The notes beneath the pieces were generated by a model, which had not been told where the DNA came from, searched no databases, and was given only the letters and a program-made list of their open reading frames with translations. Position numbers and translations under genes: made by a program. DNA of 12,139 nucleotides from Bacillota bacterium (GTDB taxonomy: Bacteria; Bacillota; Bacilli; Paenibacillales; NBRC-103111), in NCBI GenBank assembly GCA_023393235.1, contig JAEWMH010000116.1:1-12139 (forward strand), written 5' to 3'. Position 1 is the stretch's first letter, and each line of letters starts with the position of its first letter. Positions 6,689 through 12,135 of this stretch are shown in pieces.

Positions 6689-7560
6689 GGGCCGTTTTGT
6701 ATTACCGCGGCTCCTTATCCTCCTGCAACTACGACTGCCCGTATTGCCCCTTCGGCAAAAAGAGGGACACGGCCGAAACCCTTGCCCGGGACCGGGAGCA
6801 GCTGTCCCGGTTTGTCCAGTGGGTGGGTGCACAGAGTGAAGCCGGCCACCGGTTGAAGATCTTTTTTAACCCATATGGAGAGGGGCTGATCCACCGCTGG
6901 TACCAGACGGCTATGACGGAGCTGTCCCATATGGGACATGTGGACAAGGTGGCCATCCAGACGAACCTGTCGGCGGGACTGGCCTGGACGGACGGCCTCA
7001 ATCCGGACAAGGCGGCTTTCTGGGCTACTTATCATCCGGGACAGGTGGGAGAGACGGCGTTTTTGGGCCGGTGCGGAGAGCTGCTCAGCCGGGGCATTTC
7101 TTTCAGCGTGGGGACGGTAGGCGTAAAAGATGCCTTCGAAGCCATAACCTCGCTGCGTCGCAAGCTGCCTGCCGGGGTGTATCTCTGGGTTAACGCCTAC
7201 AAGGATAAGGCGGATTATTACACAGAGGAGGACCGCTTGTTTTTAAGCGGAGTCGATCCTCATTTTGAACGGAACCTGATGGATTATGAAAGCTCCGGCA
7301 AAAACTGCCTGGCAGGCGAGTCCGTTTTCTATGTCCAGGGCACGGGTCTGGTGAAGAGATGTTACCAGGACCGGCAGGTGCTGGGGCATCTGTACCGGGA
7401 GGGGCTGGAGGGACTGTCCCGCCGGCGGCCCTGCAGAATGGATAGCTGCGGCTGCTACATCGGATATATCCATATGCCGGAGTTAGGTTTGACGGAGGTG
7501 TACGGAGAGCGGCTGCTGGAGCGGATTGCTGAAACCGGCGCGGGGATGTATAGAAGCTGA
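6685..7560 (+). CDS. STM4011-family radical SAM protein with C-terminal Cys cluster
   Basis: A 291-residue radical SAM protein of the STM4011 family. SCNYDCPYCPF gives the CX3CX2C cluster motif (Cys14, Cys18, Cys21) at the extreme N-terminus. FNPYGEGLIH (61-70) fits the SAM-contacting strand, and ATYHPGQ (114-120) a core strand. The C-terminal third carries Cys208, Cys226, Cys250, Cys255 and Cys257 (PCRMDSCGC), reminiscent of SPASM/twitch domains that hold auxiliary Fe-S clusters in peptide- and substrate-modifying enzymes. ATG 6685 overlaps the upstream TGA (ATGA), which implies tight coupling with the STM4012-family protein. GGAAGGA just upstream may serve as ribosome binding site. Sixty bases separate its stop from cysC. 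The substrate is unknown. A SPASM-like reading rests on cysteine spacing only. Confidence 0.86.
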   Translation: MRAVLYYRGSLSSCNYDCPYCPFGKKRDTAETLARDREQLSRFVQWVGAQSEAGHRLKIFFNPYGEGLIHRWYQTAMTELSHMGHVDKVAIQTNLSAGLAWTDGLNPDKAAFWATYHPGQVGETAFLGRCGELLSRGISFSVGTVGVKDAFEAITSLRRKLPAGVYLWVNAYKDKADYYTEEDRLFLSGVDPHFERNLMDYESSGKNCLAGESVFYVQGTGLVKRCYQDRQVLGHLYREGLEGLSRRRPCRMDSCGCYIGYIHMPELGLTEVYGERLLERIAETGAGMYRS

Positions 7561-7620
7561 GCCATGCCGGGATGGCGGAATCAGCAAGGGGCCGTTTTTA
7601 ATAAGGAGGAGCGCGGAATC

Positions 7621-8178
7621 ATGCTTAGGAAGCAGCAGGGCTGGACCATATGGATGACAGGATTGCCCAGTGCGGGGAAAACCACTACCGCCAATGCATT
7701 AGCGGAAAAGCTGGAGGAGCTCGGCTGCACCGTGGAATGCCTGGATGGCGACGTATTGAGGCAGCATATCGGTTCCGGCCTGGGATTTACCCGTGAGGAC
7801 CGGATGGAGAATGTGCGCAGGGCGGTGTATGTGTGCAGTCTGTTGAACCGGCACGGGGTAAATGTGGTTGTGTCTATGGTCAGTCCGTATGTGGAGATGC
7901 GGGCGTATGCACGCGGTCAGCTGGCCCATTTCATGGAGGTGCATATCGACTGTGCCTTATCCGAATGTGAACGGCGGGATGTAAAGGGGCTTTATGCCAA
8001 AGCGCACCGGGGAGAGATCCCCATGTTTACTGGTGTGTCTGATGGATACGAACATCCGGAGAATCCGGAACTGACCCTTCATACGGACCGGTCCAGGCTC
8101 GAGGATAATGTGCGGCTTCTCCTGGAGATGCTGAAAACCCGGGGATTTTCTACAGCCATCTCCATGTTCGGGGTCTAG
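7621..8178 (+). CDS. cysC: Adenylylsulfate (APS) kinase
   Basis: Phosphorylates adenosine 5'-phosphosulfate with ATP to give PAPS, the donor for sulfonation and a precursor in sulfate assimilation. The 185-residue product has a Walker A loop GLPSAGKT (14-21), slightly different from the common GLSGAGKS. It also has LDGDVLR (41-47), GFTREDRMENVRR (55-67), VSPY (87-90), and the lid with RDVKGLYAKAHRGEIPMFTG (119-138) and DGYEHPENPEL. This is the full family length. ATG 7621 follows TAAGGAGGA (7602-7610) by 10 nt; an upstream in-frame ATG at 7564 has no ribosome binding site. No ATP sulfurylase or PAPS reductase gene lies nearby. Placement 60 bp after the STM4011-family gene on the same strand suggests cotranscription, but functional linkage is unproven. 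Confidence 0.93.
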   Translation: MLRKQQGWTIWMTGLPSAGKTTTANALAEKLEELGCTVECLDGDVLRQHIGSGLGFTREDRMENVRRAVYVCSLLNRHGVNVVVSMVSPYVEMRAYARGQLAHFMEVHIDCALSECERRDVKGLYAKAHRGEIPMFTGVSDGYEHPENPELTLHTDRSRLEDNVRLLLEMLKTRGFSTAISMFGV

Positions 8179-8186
8179 AGTCTCAT

Positions 8187-8216
8187 TTAACGGCGGCGCC
8201 GTTTTGCCGATATAAT
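8187..8216 (+). promoter_or_regulatory. Promoter of the L,D-transpeptidase gene
   Basis: A perfect TATAAT at 8211-8216 is preceded by a weak -35 (TTAACG at 8187-8192) with 18-bp spacing. Initiation near 8223 gives a leader of about 25 nt containing AAAGGCGG at 8234-8241. The proposed -35 overlaps the small hairpin at 8189-8203. Confidence 0.45.
8189..8205 (+). terminator. Weak terminator-like hairpin after cysC
   Basis: AACGGC at 8189-8194 pairs with GCCGTT at 8198-8203 around a 3-nt loop, ending in a run of only four T (8202-8205). This would be a weak terminator closing the cluster operon. Confidence 0.4.
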
Positions 8217-8248
8217 CCATGACGACACGGCAGAAAGGCGGTGCTGGT

Positions 8249-9685
8249 ATGAATCAAAAAGAGCTGGAGGAGCAGCTGCAGGCGTTTTTTGAGCATAATC
8301 CTCTGGATGATGATATGGTATATCTCAAGCAATTTGTGAAGGAGCACCCGGAAAACAAGCTTTCCTGGTATCTGCTTGGCAAGGAGTATGCGCTGCGGGG
8401 AAAACAAGGGAAGGCGCGGTACTGCTTTGCCCAGGCGGGAGAGGTGTATGAGGCCTTCGAGAAAAAGAAGGTCCGTCTGGGGCTTCTGGAGGAGTTGAAG
8501 GCGGAGGAAGGGACAGCCGCCGGCGGCACCGTCCGCAAAAAACGGGCAAGATTGGCAATCAAGCTGGCCGGGGTAGTATTAATCGCGCTTCTGGCCGGCT
8601 CATACATATTGGGGGACGGGGTTCTTCCCCGCGAAGACACGAACGGGTCCGGTGAATTAGCTGCGGACGTGCCCGGGCCAGCTGCTCAGGGAGAAGGGGG
8701 TCTGCGGATTCTGTATACCGATCCGGTTGCCGGACGGGGTCAGGAGCTGTGGAAGCAGGTGGTCCAGCCGGGGCAGGCTCCGGGCAGCAAAACACTGGTG
8801 GTGGAGGGGATACCCACCTCCGACGGGAAATGGGTTAACGGGCTGCGTCAGCCAACACTGTTGGCCAGTGCAGAGACTGCTTTTGCCGGTAACGGTGTGA
8901 AGGTGGATTATCATCAGCAGGCCTGGTGCAATTGTACTCCCCAGATGAATCCGGAAGCAGCGGCTGCTGTAGCCTCCTGGTACCAGAGCCAGGAGCAGGA
9001 CGTGATCCTGCGCTCCGTCGTCAAAGCCTACCAAAGCAGGTACGGGGCTCCGCTGCCCGAAACCCTGGACGGGGTGGTCCGGAATTTTCCGGATAATCTC
9101 CTGCCGGGATATACGGAGCAGATGAAAGCGGCTTATGAGGTACTGCGGAGCGGGGCTCCCTCAACCGGTACAGCTCCGGGCACCGGTGGAGTAGCAGGCG
9201 CCGGTGTTGGCCAGGGTGGAGCAGGCCAGCCTTCCGCACTCTTCAGCGATCCGTTGGAGATTGTGGTCGACCGCCAAAATTACAGGCTTGCTCTGGTCAG
9301 CGGACGGTTTATTCTGCGCAGCTATCCGGTTGGCCTGGGTGGAGACAAAACGCCTGAGGGTGTATTCACCATCACGGACAAAGTCAAAAACCCCAACGGC
9401 AGGGACGATGGGGACTTCGGCTCCAGAGGCATGCAGCTGTCGGATACCGACTATGCCATTCATGGAACGAAAGAGCCGAGGAGCATTGGAGAAGACCGCT
9501 CACTCGGCTGCGTTCGGATGTTGAAGGCGGATATAGAAGAGCTGTTCGATATGGTCCCCTCCGGAACCAAGGTAACCATCGGACGCGGCCTGCTGCCGGC
9601 GGATATCCTCCGGAGCGAATCGCCCTTCCGTATGCCGGCCCTGCGCCAGGAAACCAATCCCGGCAAAATCTACAGGTGGCTGTAG
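8249..9685 (+). CDS. Membrane-anchored L,D-transpeptidase (YkuD domain)
   Basis: Predicted peptidoglycan crosslinking or anchoring enzyme of 478 residues. Residues 1 to about 95 are hydrophilic, and their SWYLLGKEYALRGKQGKARYCF segment resembles a single TPR-type helix pair. RKKRAR precedes one membrane segment (about 102-122), which by the positive-inside rule leaves the N-terminus in the cytoplasm and the rest outside. A middle region of unknown type (about 150-300) is followed by a Gly/Ala/Pro-rich linker (about 301-327). The YkuD catalytic domain (about 334-447) has YAIHGT (His405) and RSLGCVRM (Cys421). ATG 8249 follows AAAGGCGG by 7 nt; an upstream in-frame ATG at 8219 lies too close to the -10. 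No SlyB-like or LysM domain was seen. Its last codons form a hairpin with the convergent neighbour. Confidence 0.9.
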   Translation: MNQKELEEQLQAFFEHNPLDDDMVYLKQFVKEHPENKLSWYLLGKEYALRGKQGKARYCFAQAGEVYEAFEKKKVRLGLLEELKAEEGTAAGGTVRKKRARLAIKLAGVVLIALLAGSYILGDGVLPREDTNGSGELAADVPGPAAQGEGGLRILYTDPVAGRGQELWKQVVQPGQAPGSKTLVVEGIPTSDGKWVNGLRQPTLLASAETAFAGNGVKVDYHQQAWCNCTPQMNPEAAAAVASWYQSQEQDVILRSVVKAYQSRYGAPLPETLDGVVRNFPDNLLPGYTEQMKAAYEVLRSGAPSTGTAPGTGGVAGAGVGQGGAGQPSALFSDPLEIVVDRQNYRLALVSGRFILRSYPVGLGGDKTPEGVFTITDKVKNPNGRDDGDFGSRGMQLSDTDYAIHGTKEPRSIGEDRSLGCVRMLKADIEELFDMVPSGTKVTIGRGLLPADILRSESPFRMPALRQETNPGKIYRWL

Positions 9686-9688
9686 ATT
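9665..9688 (-). terminator. Hairpin spanning both convergent stop codons, minus-strand terminator
   Basis: AATCTACAG at 9667-9675 pairs perfectly over 9 bp with CTGTAGATT at 9680-9688 across a GTGG loop. On the minus strand the stem runs into TTTT (9668-9665), making a modest intrinsic terminator for the small peptide gene. On the plus strand no T-run follows. The stem includes the transpeptidase TAG and two bases of the minus-strand TAA. Confidence 0.55.
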
Positions 9689-9830
9689 AACCGTTTACAA
9701 TGATCAGTACGGAAACAAGTACAACGATGGCGCCCACAATGGAGGCCGTCCAAATGATGGCCTTCTTATTCACTTCGTTGTCCTTTTTCTTGTTGCGGGC
9801 CATAATGGGAGCCTGCTTCTTCACGGACAT
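9687..9830 (-). CDS. 47-residue single-pass membrane peptide, unknown function
   Basis: Short gene beginning ATG at 9830 and ending TAA at 9687. The product starts MSVKKQAPIMARNKKKDNEV and continues with one hydrophobic helix (about residues 24-45, rich in Ile and Val), ending VNG. Eight Lys/Arg residues before the helix predict a cytoplasmic N-terminus. On the minus strand GAAAGGG (9840-9846) lies 9 nt before the ATG, and an extended -10 promoter lies at 9870-9878, so expression signals are complete. An internal ATG at codon 10 is an alternative start. The gene converges on the transpeptidase gene with one base between the stop codons. I do not recognise a family. Small proteins of this build occur as membrane or sporulation peptides in Bacillales, but nothing here decides. 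Confidence 0.65.
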   Translation of the reverse strand: MSVKKQAPIMARNKKKDNEVNKKAIIWTASIVGAIVVLVSVLIIVNG

Positions 9831-9869
9831 GTATGATCGCCCTTTCTTCTCACGATATTGAACACTCTT

Positions 9870-9878
9870 ATTTTAGCA
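9870..9878 (-). promoter_or_regulatory. Extended -10 promoter of the small membrane peptide
   Basis: On the minus strand TGCTAAAAT reads as a TGn extension plus TAAAAT (9875-9870). The -35 region (9898-9893, AGTACA) keeps only the ACA half of consensus, as is common with extended -10 promoters. Initiation near 9863 gives a leader of about 33 nt. Confidence 0.5.
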
Positions 9879-9889
9879 CAATCCTGCGA

Positions 9890-9905
9890 GGGTGTACTAG
9901 CACCC
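9890..9905. promoter_or_regulatory. Dyad between divergent promoters
   Basis: GGGTG (9890-9894) and CACCC (9901-9905) flank TACTAG. The dyad overlaps the -35 region of the minus-strand promoter and abuts the TTTACA of the plus-strand promoter. A regulator bound here could affect both; no T-run follows, so it is not a terminator. Confidence 0.3.
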
Positions 9906-9906
9906 C

Positions 9907-9936
9907 TTTACAAATTCGCTCCAGGGCTGCTGATAT
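9907..9936 (+). promoter_or_regulatory. Candidate promoter of the relQ-DUF309 operon
   Basis: TTTACA at 9907-9912, 18-bp spacing, and TGATAT at 9931-9936 preceded by a TGn extension (9928-9930). Initiation near 9943 gives a leader of about 95 nt. The -10 is imperfect, so confidence is moderate. Confidence 0.45.
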
Positions 9937-9981
9937 TCTTGCAAACCTTGGAAGGATGGGGTTTAATAATGAAGGAGACAG

Positions 9982-10022
9982 CGTAAGCTTACGAAGTTGA
10001 GCCTTGCTTAACAGCAAAGCTC
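9982..10022 (+). promoter_or_regulatory. Structured relQ leader: palindrome and hairpin next to the ribosome binding site
   Basis: CGTAAGCTTACG at 9982-9993 is a 12-bp perfect palindrome. It is followed by a hairpin with GAGCCTTGCT (9999-10008) pairing AGCAAAGCTC (10013-10022) around TAAC, with one C-A mismatch. The stem ends 3 nt before the GGAGG ribosome binding site (10026-10030), close enough to influence initiation. No T-run follows, so it is not a terminator. Confidence 0.45.
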
Positions 10023-10037
10023 TTGGGAGGAAGCCGG

Positions 10038-10865
10038 ATGGACGGAAGAGATTGGAGCAAGTTTTTGCTCCCGTACGAGCAGTCGGTGGAGGAGCTGAAG
10101 GTCAAGTTCAAGCTTCTGCGGACAGAGCTCAAGTCCCGGGAGGAATATTCGCCTATTGAGTTCGTGACAGGGCGGGTGAAGAAAATATCGAGTATTCTGG
10201 CCAAGGCCAAAAAGCTGAACGTGCCCATGGACCAGCTGGAAACGGGTATCGAGGATATTGCGGGCATCCGCATCATGTGCCAGTTCGAGGAGGATATTGA
10301 GCGGCTGGCGGAGCTGATTGCCGACCGCAAGGATCTGAAGGTGCTGTATTGCAAGGACTATATCCGCAACAAGAAGGAAAGCGGGTACCGCAGCTATCAT
10401 ATTATTGTGGAATATCCGGTGCAAACCTCATTGGGGATGAAGAATATATTGGCCGAAGTCCAGCTGCGTACGCTGGCGATGAATTTTTGGGCCACCATCG
10501 AGCATTCCCTCAATTACAAATATCATGGCATTATTCCCGCGGATATCAGCGGGCGGTTATCCAAGGCGGCGGAAGCGGCTTACCGGCTGGATAAGGAAAT
10601 GTCCAGCATCCGGGATGAGATTGTGGAATCCCAGAAGCTGTTTGAGGACCATTCCATTCTGGTGTCCAAGATTCTGAACCTGATCCAAGTGCTGTATTTC
10701 TACCGCAAGGGCAAGGAGGCGGCGGAATTTCAGCGCAGGCTTGAAGAAATCTGGGAGTCCAACGAGCTGCCCAAGCTGTACGGACTGGCGGACGAGGTGG
10801 AGAAGGCTGTAATCAAGGCAAGAGAGGCCTTTAAGACCAAGCCCGAAGGGGAACAAGGATCATGA
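10038..10865 (+). CDS. relQ: Small alarmone synthetase (GTP pyrophosphokinase, RelQ/YjbM type) with C-terminal extension
   Basis: Transfers pyrophosphate from ATP to GDP or GTP, making (p)ppGpp in the cytoplasm. The 275-residue product closely follows B. subtilis YjbM (SasB/RelQ). Landmarks are the N-terminal FLLPYEQSVEELKVKFK, SPIEFVTGRVKKISSI (38-53), DIAGIRIMCQF (73-83), ESGYRSYH (114-121), EVQLRT (140-145) and NFWATIEHSLNYKY (149-162). There is no HD hydrolase domain and no TGS/ACT region, so it is a synthetase-only enzyme. After about residue 200 it continues with a mostly helical tail (KILNLIQVLYFYRKGKEAAEF and beyond), making it roughly 60 residues longer than the B. subtilis protein (about 211). 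ATG 10038 follows GGAGG (10026-10030) by 7 nt; the in-frame TTG at 10023 would overlap the leader hairpin. Its TGA overlaps the DUF309 start. Confidence 0.93.
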   Translation: MDGRDWSKFLLPYEQSVEELKVKFKLLRTELKSREEYSPIEFVTGRVKKISSILAKAKKLNVPMDQLETGIEDIAGIRIMCQFEEDIERLAELIADRKDLKVLYCKDYIRNKKESGYRSYHIIVEYPVQTSLGMKNILAEVQLRTLAMNFWATIEHSLNYKYHGIIPADISGRLSKAAEAAYRLDKEMSSIRDEIVESQKLFEDHSILVSKILNLIQVLYFYRKGKEAAEFQRRLEEIWESNELPKLYGLADEVEKAVIKAREAFKTKPEGEQGS

Positions 10866-11275
10866 GGGGCTACGAGGAGCTGTATGTGGCCTTCATTTAT
10901 TACTTCAATATTGAGCGGGACTATTTCGAATGCCATGAGGTAATGGAGGCGCTGTGGCTGGAGGAGGGGCGCAACCCCATCTTCCAGGGGCTCCTGCAGA
11001 TCGCAGTGGGGCTGTATCATCACCGCAACGGCAATGTCAGCGGTTCGATCAAGCTTTTCTCCCAGGGCATCGCCAAACTGGAGTCACAGCCGGACATTCT
11101 TCACGGCATCCGGCTGCAAAAGCTGGTAGGGGATGCAAGGGTATATGTCGAGAAGCTGAACCGGCTGGAGGAAGAGCCCTTCGAATTCTATGATCTGGAT
11201 ATCGAGGTTACCGATCCGGTCCTGGAGGGGTTAGTGGAGGAGATGAAGCTGAATCCCCCCGAAAAAGAAGAATAG
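10862..11275 (+). CDS. DUF309 family protein (YpuF-like)
   Basis: A 137-residue soluble, mostly helical protein of DUF309. The family signature is visible as YFNIERDYFECHEVMEALW (14-32) followed by NPIFQGLLQIAVGLYHHRNGN. The conserved His, Glu and Trp residues suggest a buried polar or metal-binding core, but no activity is established as far as I know. ATG 10862 overlaps the relQ TGA (ATGA), with the AAGGGGAACAAGGAT stretch upstream providing weak ribosome binding; translation is probably coupled. A strong terminator follows. The overlap implies both proteins are made together, but a role in alarmone metabolism is only suggested by this arrangement. The C-terminus is acidic and probably disordered. 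Confidence 0.88.
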   Translation: MRGYEELYVAFIYYFNIERDYFECHEVMEALWLEEGRNPIFQGLLQIAVGLYHHRNGNVSGSIKLFSQGIAKLESQPDILHGIRLQKLVGDARVYVEKLNRLEEEPFEFYDLDIEVTDPVLEGLVEEMKLNPPEKEE

Positions 11276-11277
11276 CG

Positions 11278-11309
11278 CGGCTGCCCTGTATGCGGGGCGG
11301 CCGTTTTTT
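11278..11309 (+). terminator. Intrinsic terminator of the relQ-DUF309 operon
   Basis: CGGCTGCCC at 11278-11286 pairs over 9 bp (one G-U) with GGGCGGCCG at 11295-11303 across an 8-nt loop, followed by six T (11304-11309). It begins 2 nt after the DUF309 stop. Confidence 0.88.
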
Positions 11310-11380
11310 GGTTGCGGAGGCAAATAGCATCCTCTGCTTCCGTTAGAATCGCCAGCGGCATAGTGCCCGTCGCCAGGCAT

Positions 11381-11447
11381 GGAAATAACAAATCTGACAA
11401 AGCCTATTTTGCGAAAAGACGGCAGTTTGGAAATGTAACAAATCTGA
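11381..11447. repeat. Pair of short direct repeats in the 11310-11498 gap
   Basis: GGAAATAACAAATCTGA (11381-11397) recurs as GGAAATGTAACAAATCTGA (11429-11447), differing by a 2-nt insertion, 48 bp apart. The surrounding non-coding stretch between two terminators carries no gene I would support. The copies may be binding sites or part of a dispersed intergenic element. Confidence 0.5.
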
Positions 11448-11498
11448 GCCGCGTCATTCATAATCGGCAGTGGGGTCCCAGCGGTAGTGGAGACGCAC

Positions 11499-11549
11499 AA
11501 AAAAACACCGGACCGCAGGTAGTGATGACCTGTGAGGTTACCGGTGTTT
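11499..11549 (-). terminator. Large terminator of the thioredoxin-like gene, possibly bidirectional
   Basis: AAACACCGG (11503-11511) pairs perfectly with CCGGTGTTT (11541-11549). An inner CAGGT/ACCTG stem continues the fold around an AGTGATG loop. On the minus strand the stem ends in seven T (plus-strand A at 11499-11505), 12 nt after the stop codon. On the plus strand it ends in TTTT, so weak termination is also possible there. Confidence 0.85.
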
Positions 11550-11561
11550 TGCCATTTACGT

Positions 11562-12065
11562 TTACGAGCCCTTGTATTTATTGAGAAAGGCCTTGAATTT
11601 TTCGTAGGACTCGGCAGAGGGTTTGTTCTTTTCCATGGAGAAGCCGCCTTCGATGCGGTCCACCTCCTGGCCGTCCTTGTAATAAACCAGGGTAGGGGTG
11701 TACTGCAGCTTGTAATCCGACCAGCCCTGCGGAAATTCCAGGACATTGTACATCTTCATATCCACACCCAATTCCTTGGTCAGCGGTACCAAATGAGGGG
11801 TAGTTGCCACACAGTGAACGCAGGTGGGGGAGAAGAAGTAGACGAACAGACTGGCTTTATCGGACAGCTTCTGGGTCAGATCAGCAGGCAATATGATGTT
11901 CTGGTAATTAGGATTGTCCAGCTGCTTGACTGTCATGGAGTTCAACTGGGATGCGGGAACACCATAAACATTGTTGTCCTTGGCCTTGAGGGAAGCTTTA
12001 TTGACGAAGAACAGGATAACAAACGCACCAAGAATAATGCCCAGAAAAATAATCATCTTCTTCAA
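11562..12065 (-). CDS. Membrane-anchored thioredoxin-fold protein
   Basis: A 167-residue thioredoxin-family protein anchored or secreted through an N-terminal hydrophobic segment (about residues 4-21), so the catalytic domain is predicted outside the membrane. FVYFFSPTCVHC carries the active site CVHC (Cys82, Cys85), and YTPTLVYYKDG has the cis-Pro (Pro124). CVHC differs from CGPC of thioredoxin and is closer to CxHC of disulfide-handling proteins, so either thiol oxidation or reduction is possible. No lipobox cysteine is visible. The start is the TTG at 12063-12065, 10 nt after GAGGAGG (12076-12082); an ATG three codons later would lie 19 nt away. A terminator lies 12 nt after the stop. The upstream dyad (12095-12110) could control it. 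Confidence 0.88.
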   Translation of the reverse strand: MKKMIIFLGIILGAFVILFFVNKASLKAKDNNVYGVPASQLNSMTVKQLDNPNYQNIILPADLTQKLSDKASLFVYFFSPTCVHCVATTPHLVPLTKELGVDMKMYNVLEFPQGWSDYKLQYTPTLVYYKDGQEVDRIEGGFSMEKNKPSAESYEKFKAFLNKYKGS

Positions 12066-12094
12066 TGTTTACGCGCCTCCTCTGCAAGTCCTTT

Positions 12095-12110
12095 AGTCAA
12101 GTTATTGACT
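12095..12110. promoter_or_regulatory. Dyad in the leader of the thioredoxin-like gene, possible operator
   Basis: AGTCAA (12095-12100) and TTGACT (12105-12110) form a 6-bp inverted repeat around GTTA. On the minus strand it sits between the proposed -10 and the ribosome binding site, where a bound repressor could block transcription. TTGA-N-TCAA-type dyads are common for MarR-like regulators, but the regulator is unknown. Confidence 0.4.
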
Positions 12111-12124
12111 CTTATTCTTGGTAT

Positions 12125-12135
12125 AGTATAGCATA
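12125..12135 (-). promoter_or_regulatory. Overlapping -10 candidates for the thioredoxin-like gene
   Basis: On the minus strand TATGCT (12135-12130) and TATACT (12130-12125) are both good -10 boxes. Their -35 elements would lie beyond the window end, so the choice cannot be made here. Confidence 0.4.

Noticed and set aside
11231..11746. 171-codon minus-strand frame
   Set aside because: It runs through the terminators of both flanking genes and overlaps the thioredoxin-like gene in another frame.
11532..12131. 199-codon plus-strand frame at the window end
   Set aside because: Antisense to the thioredoxin-like gene, whose CXXC, cis-Pro, ribosome binding site and terminator are all evident.
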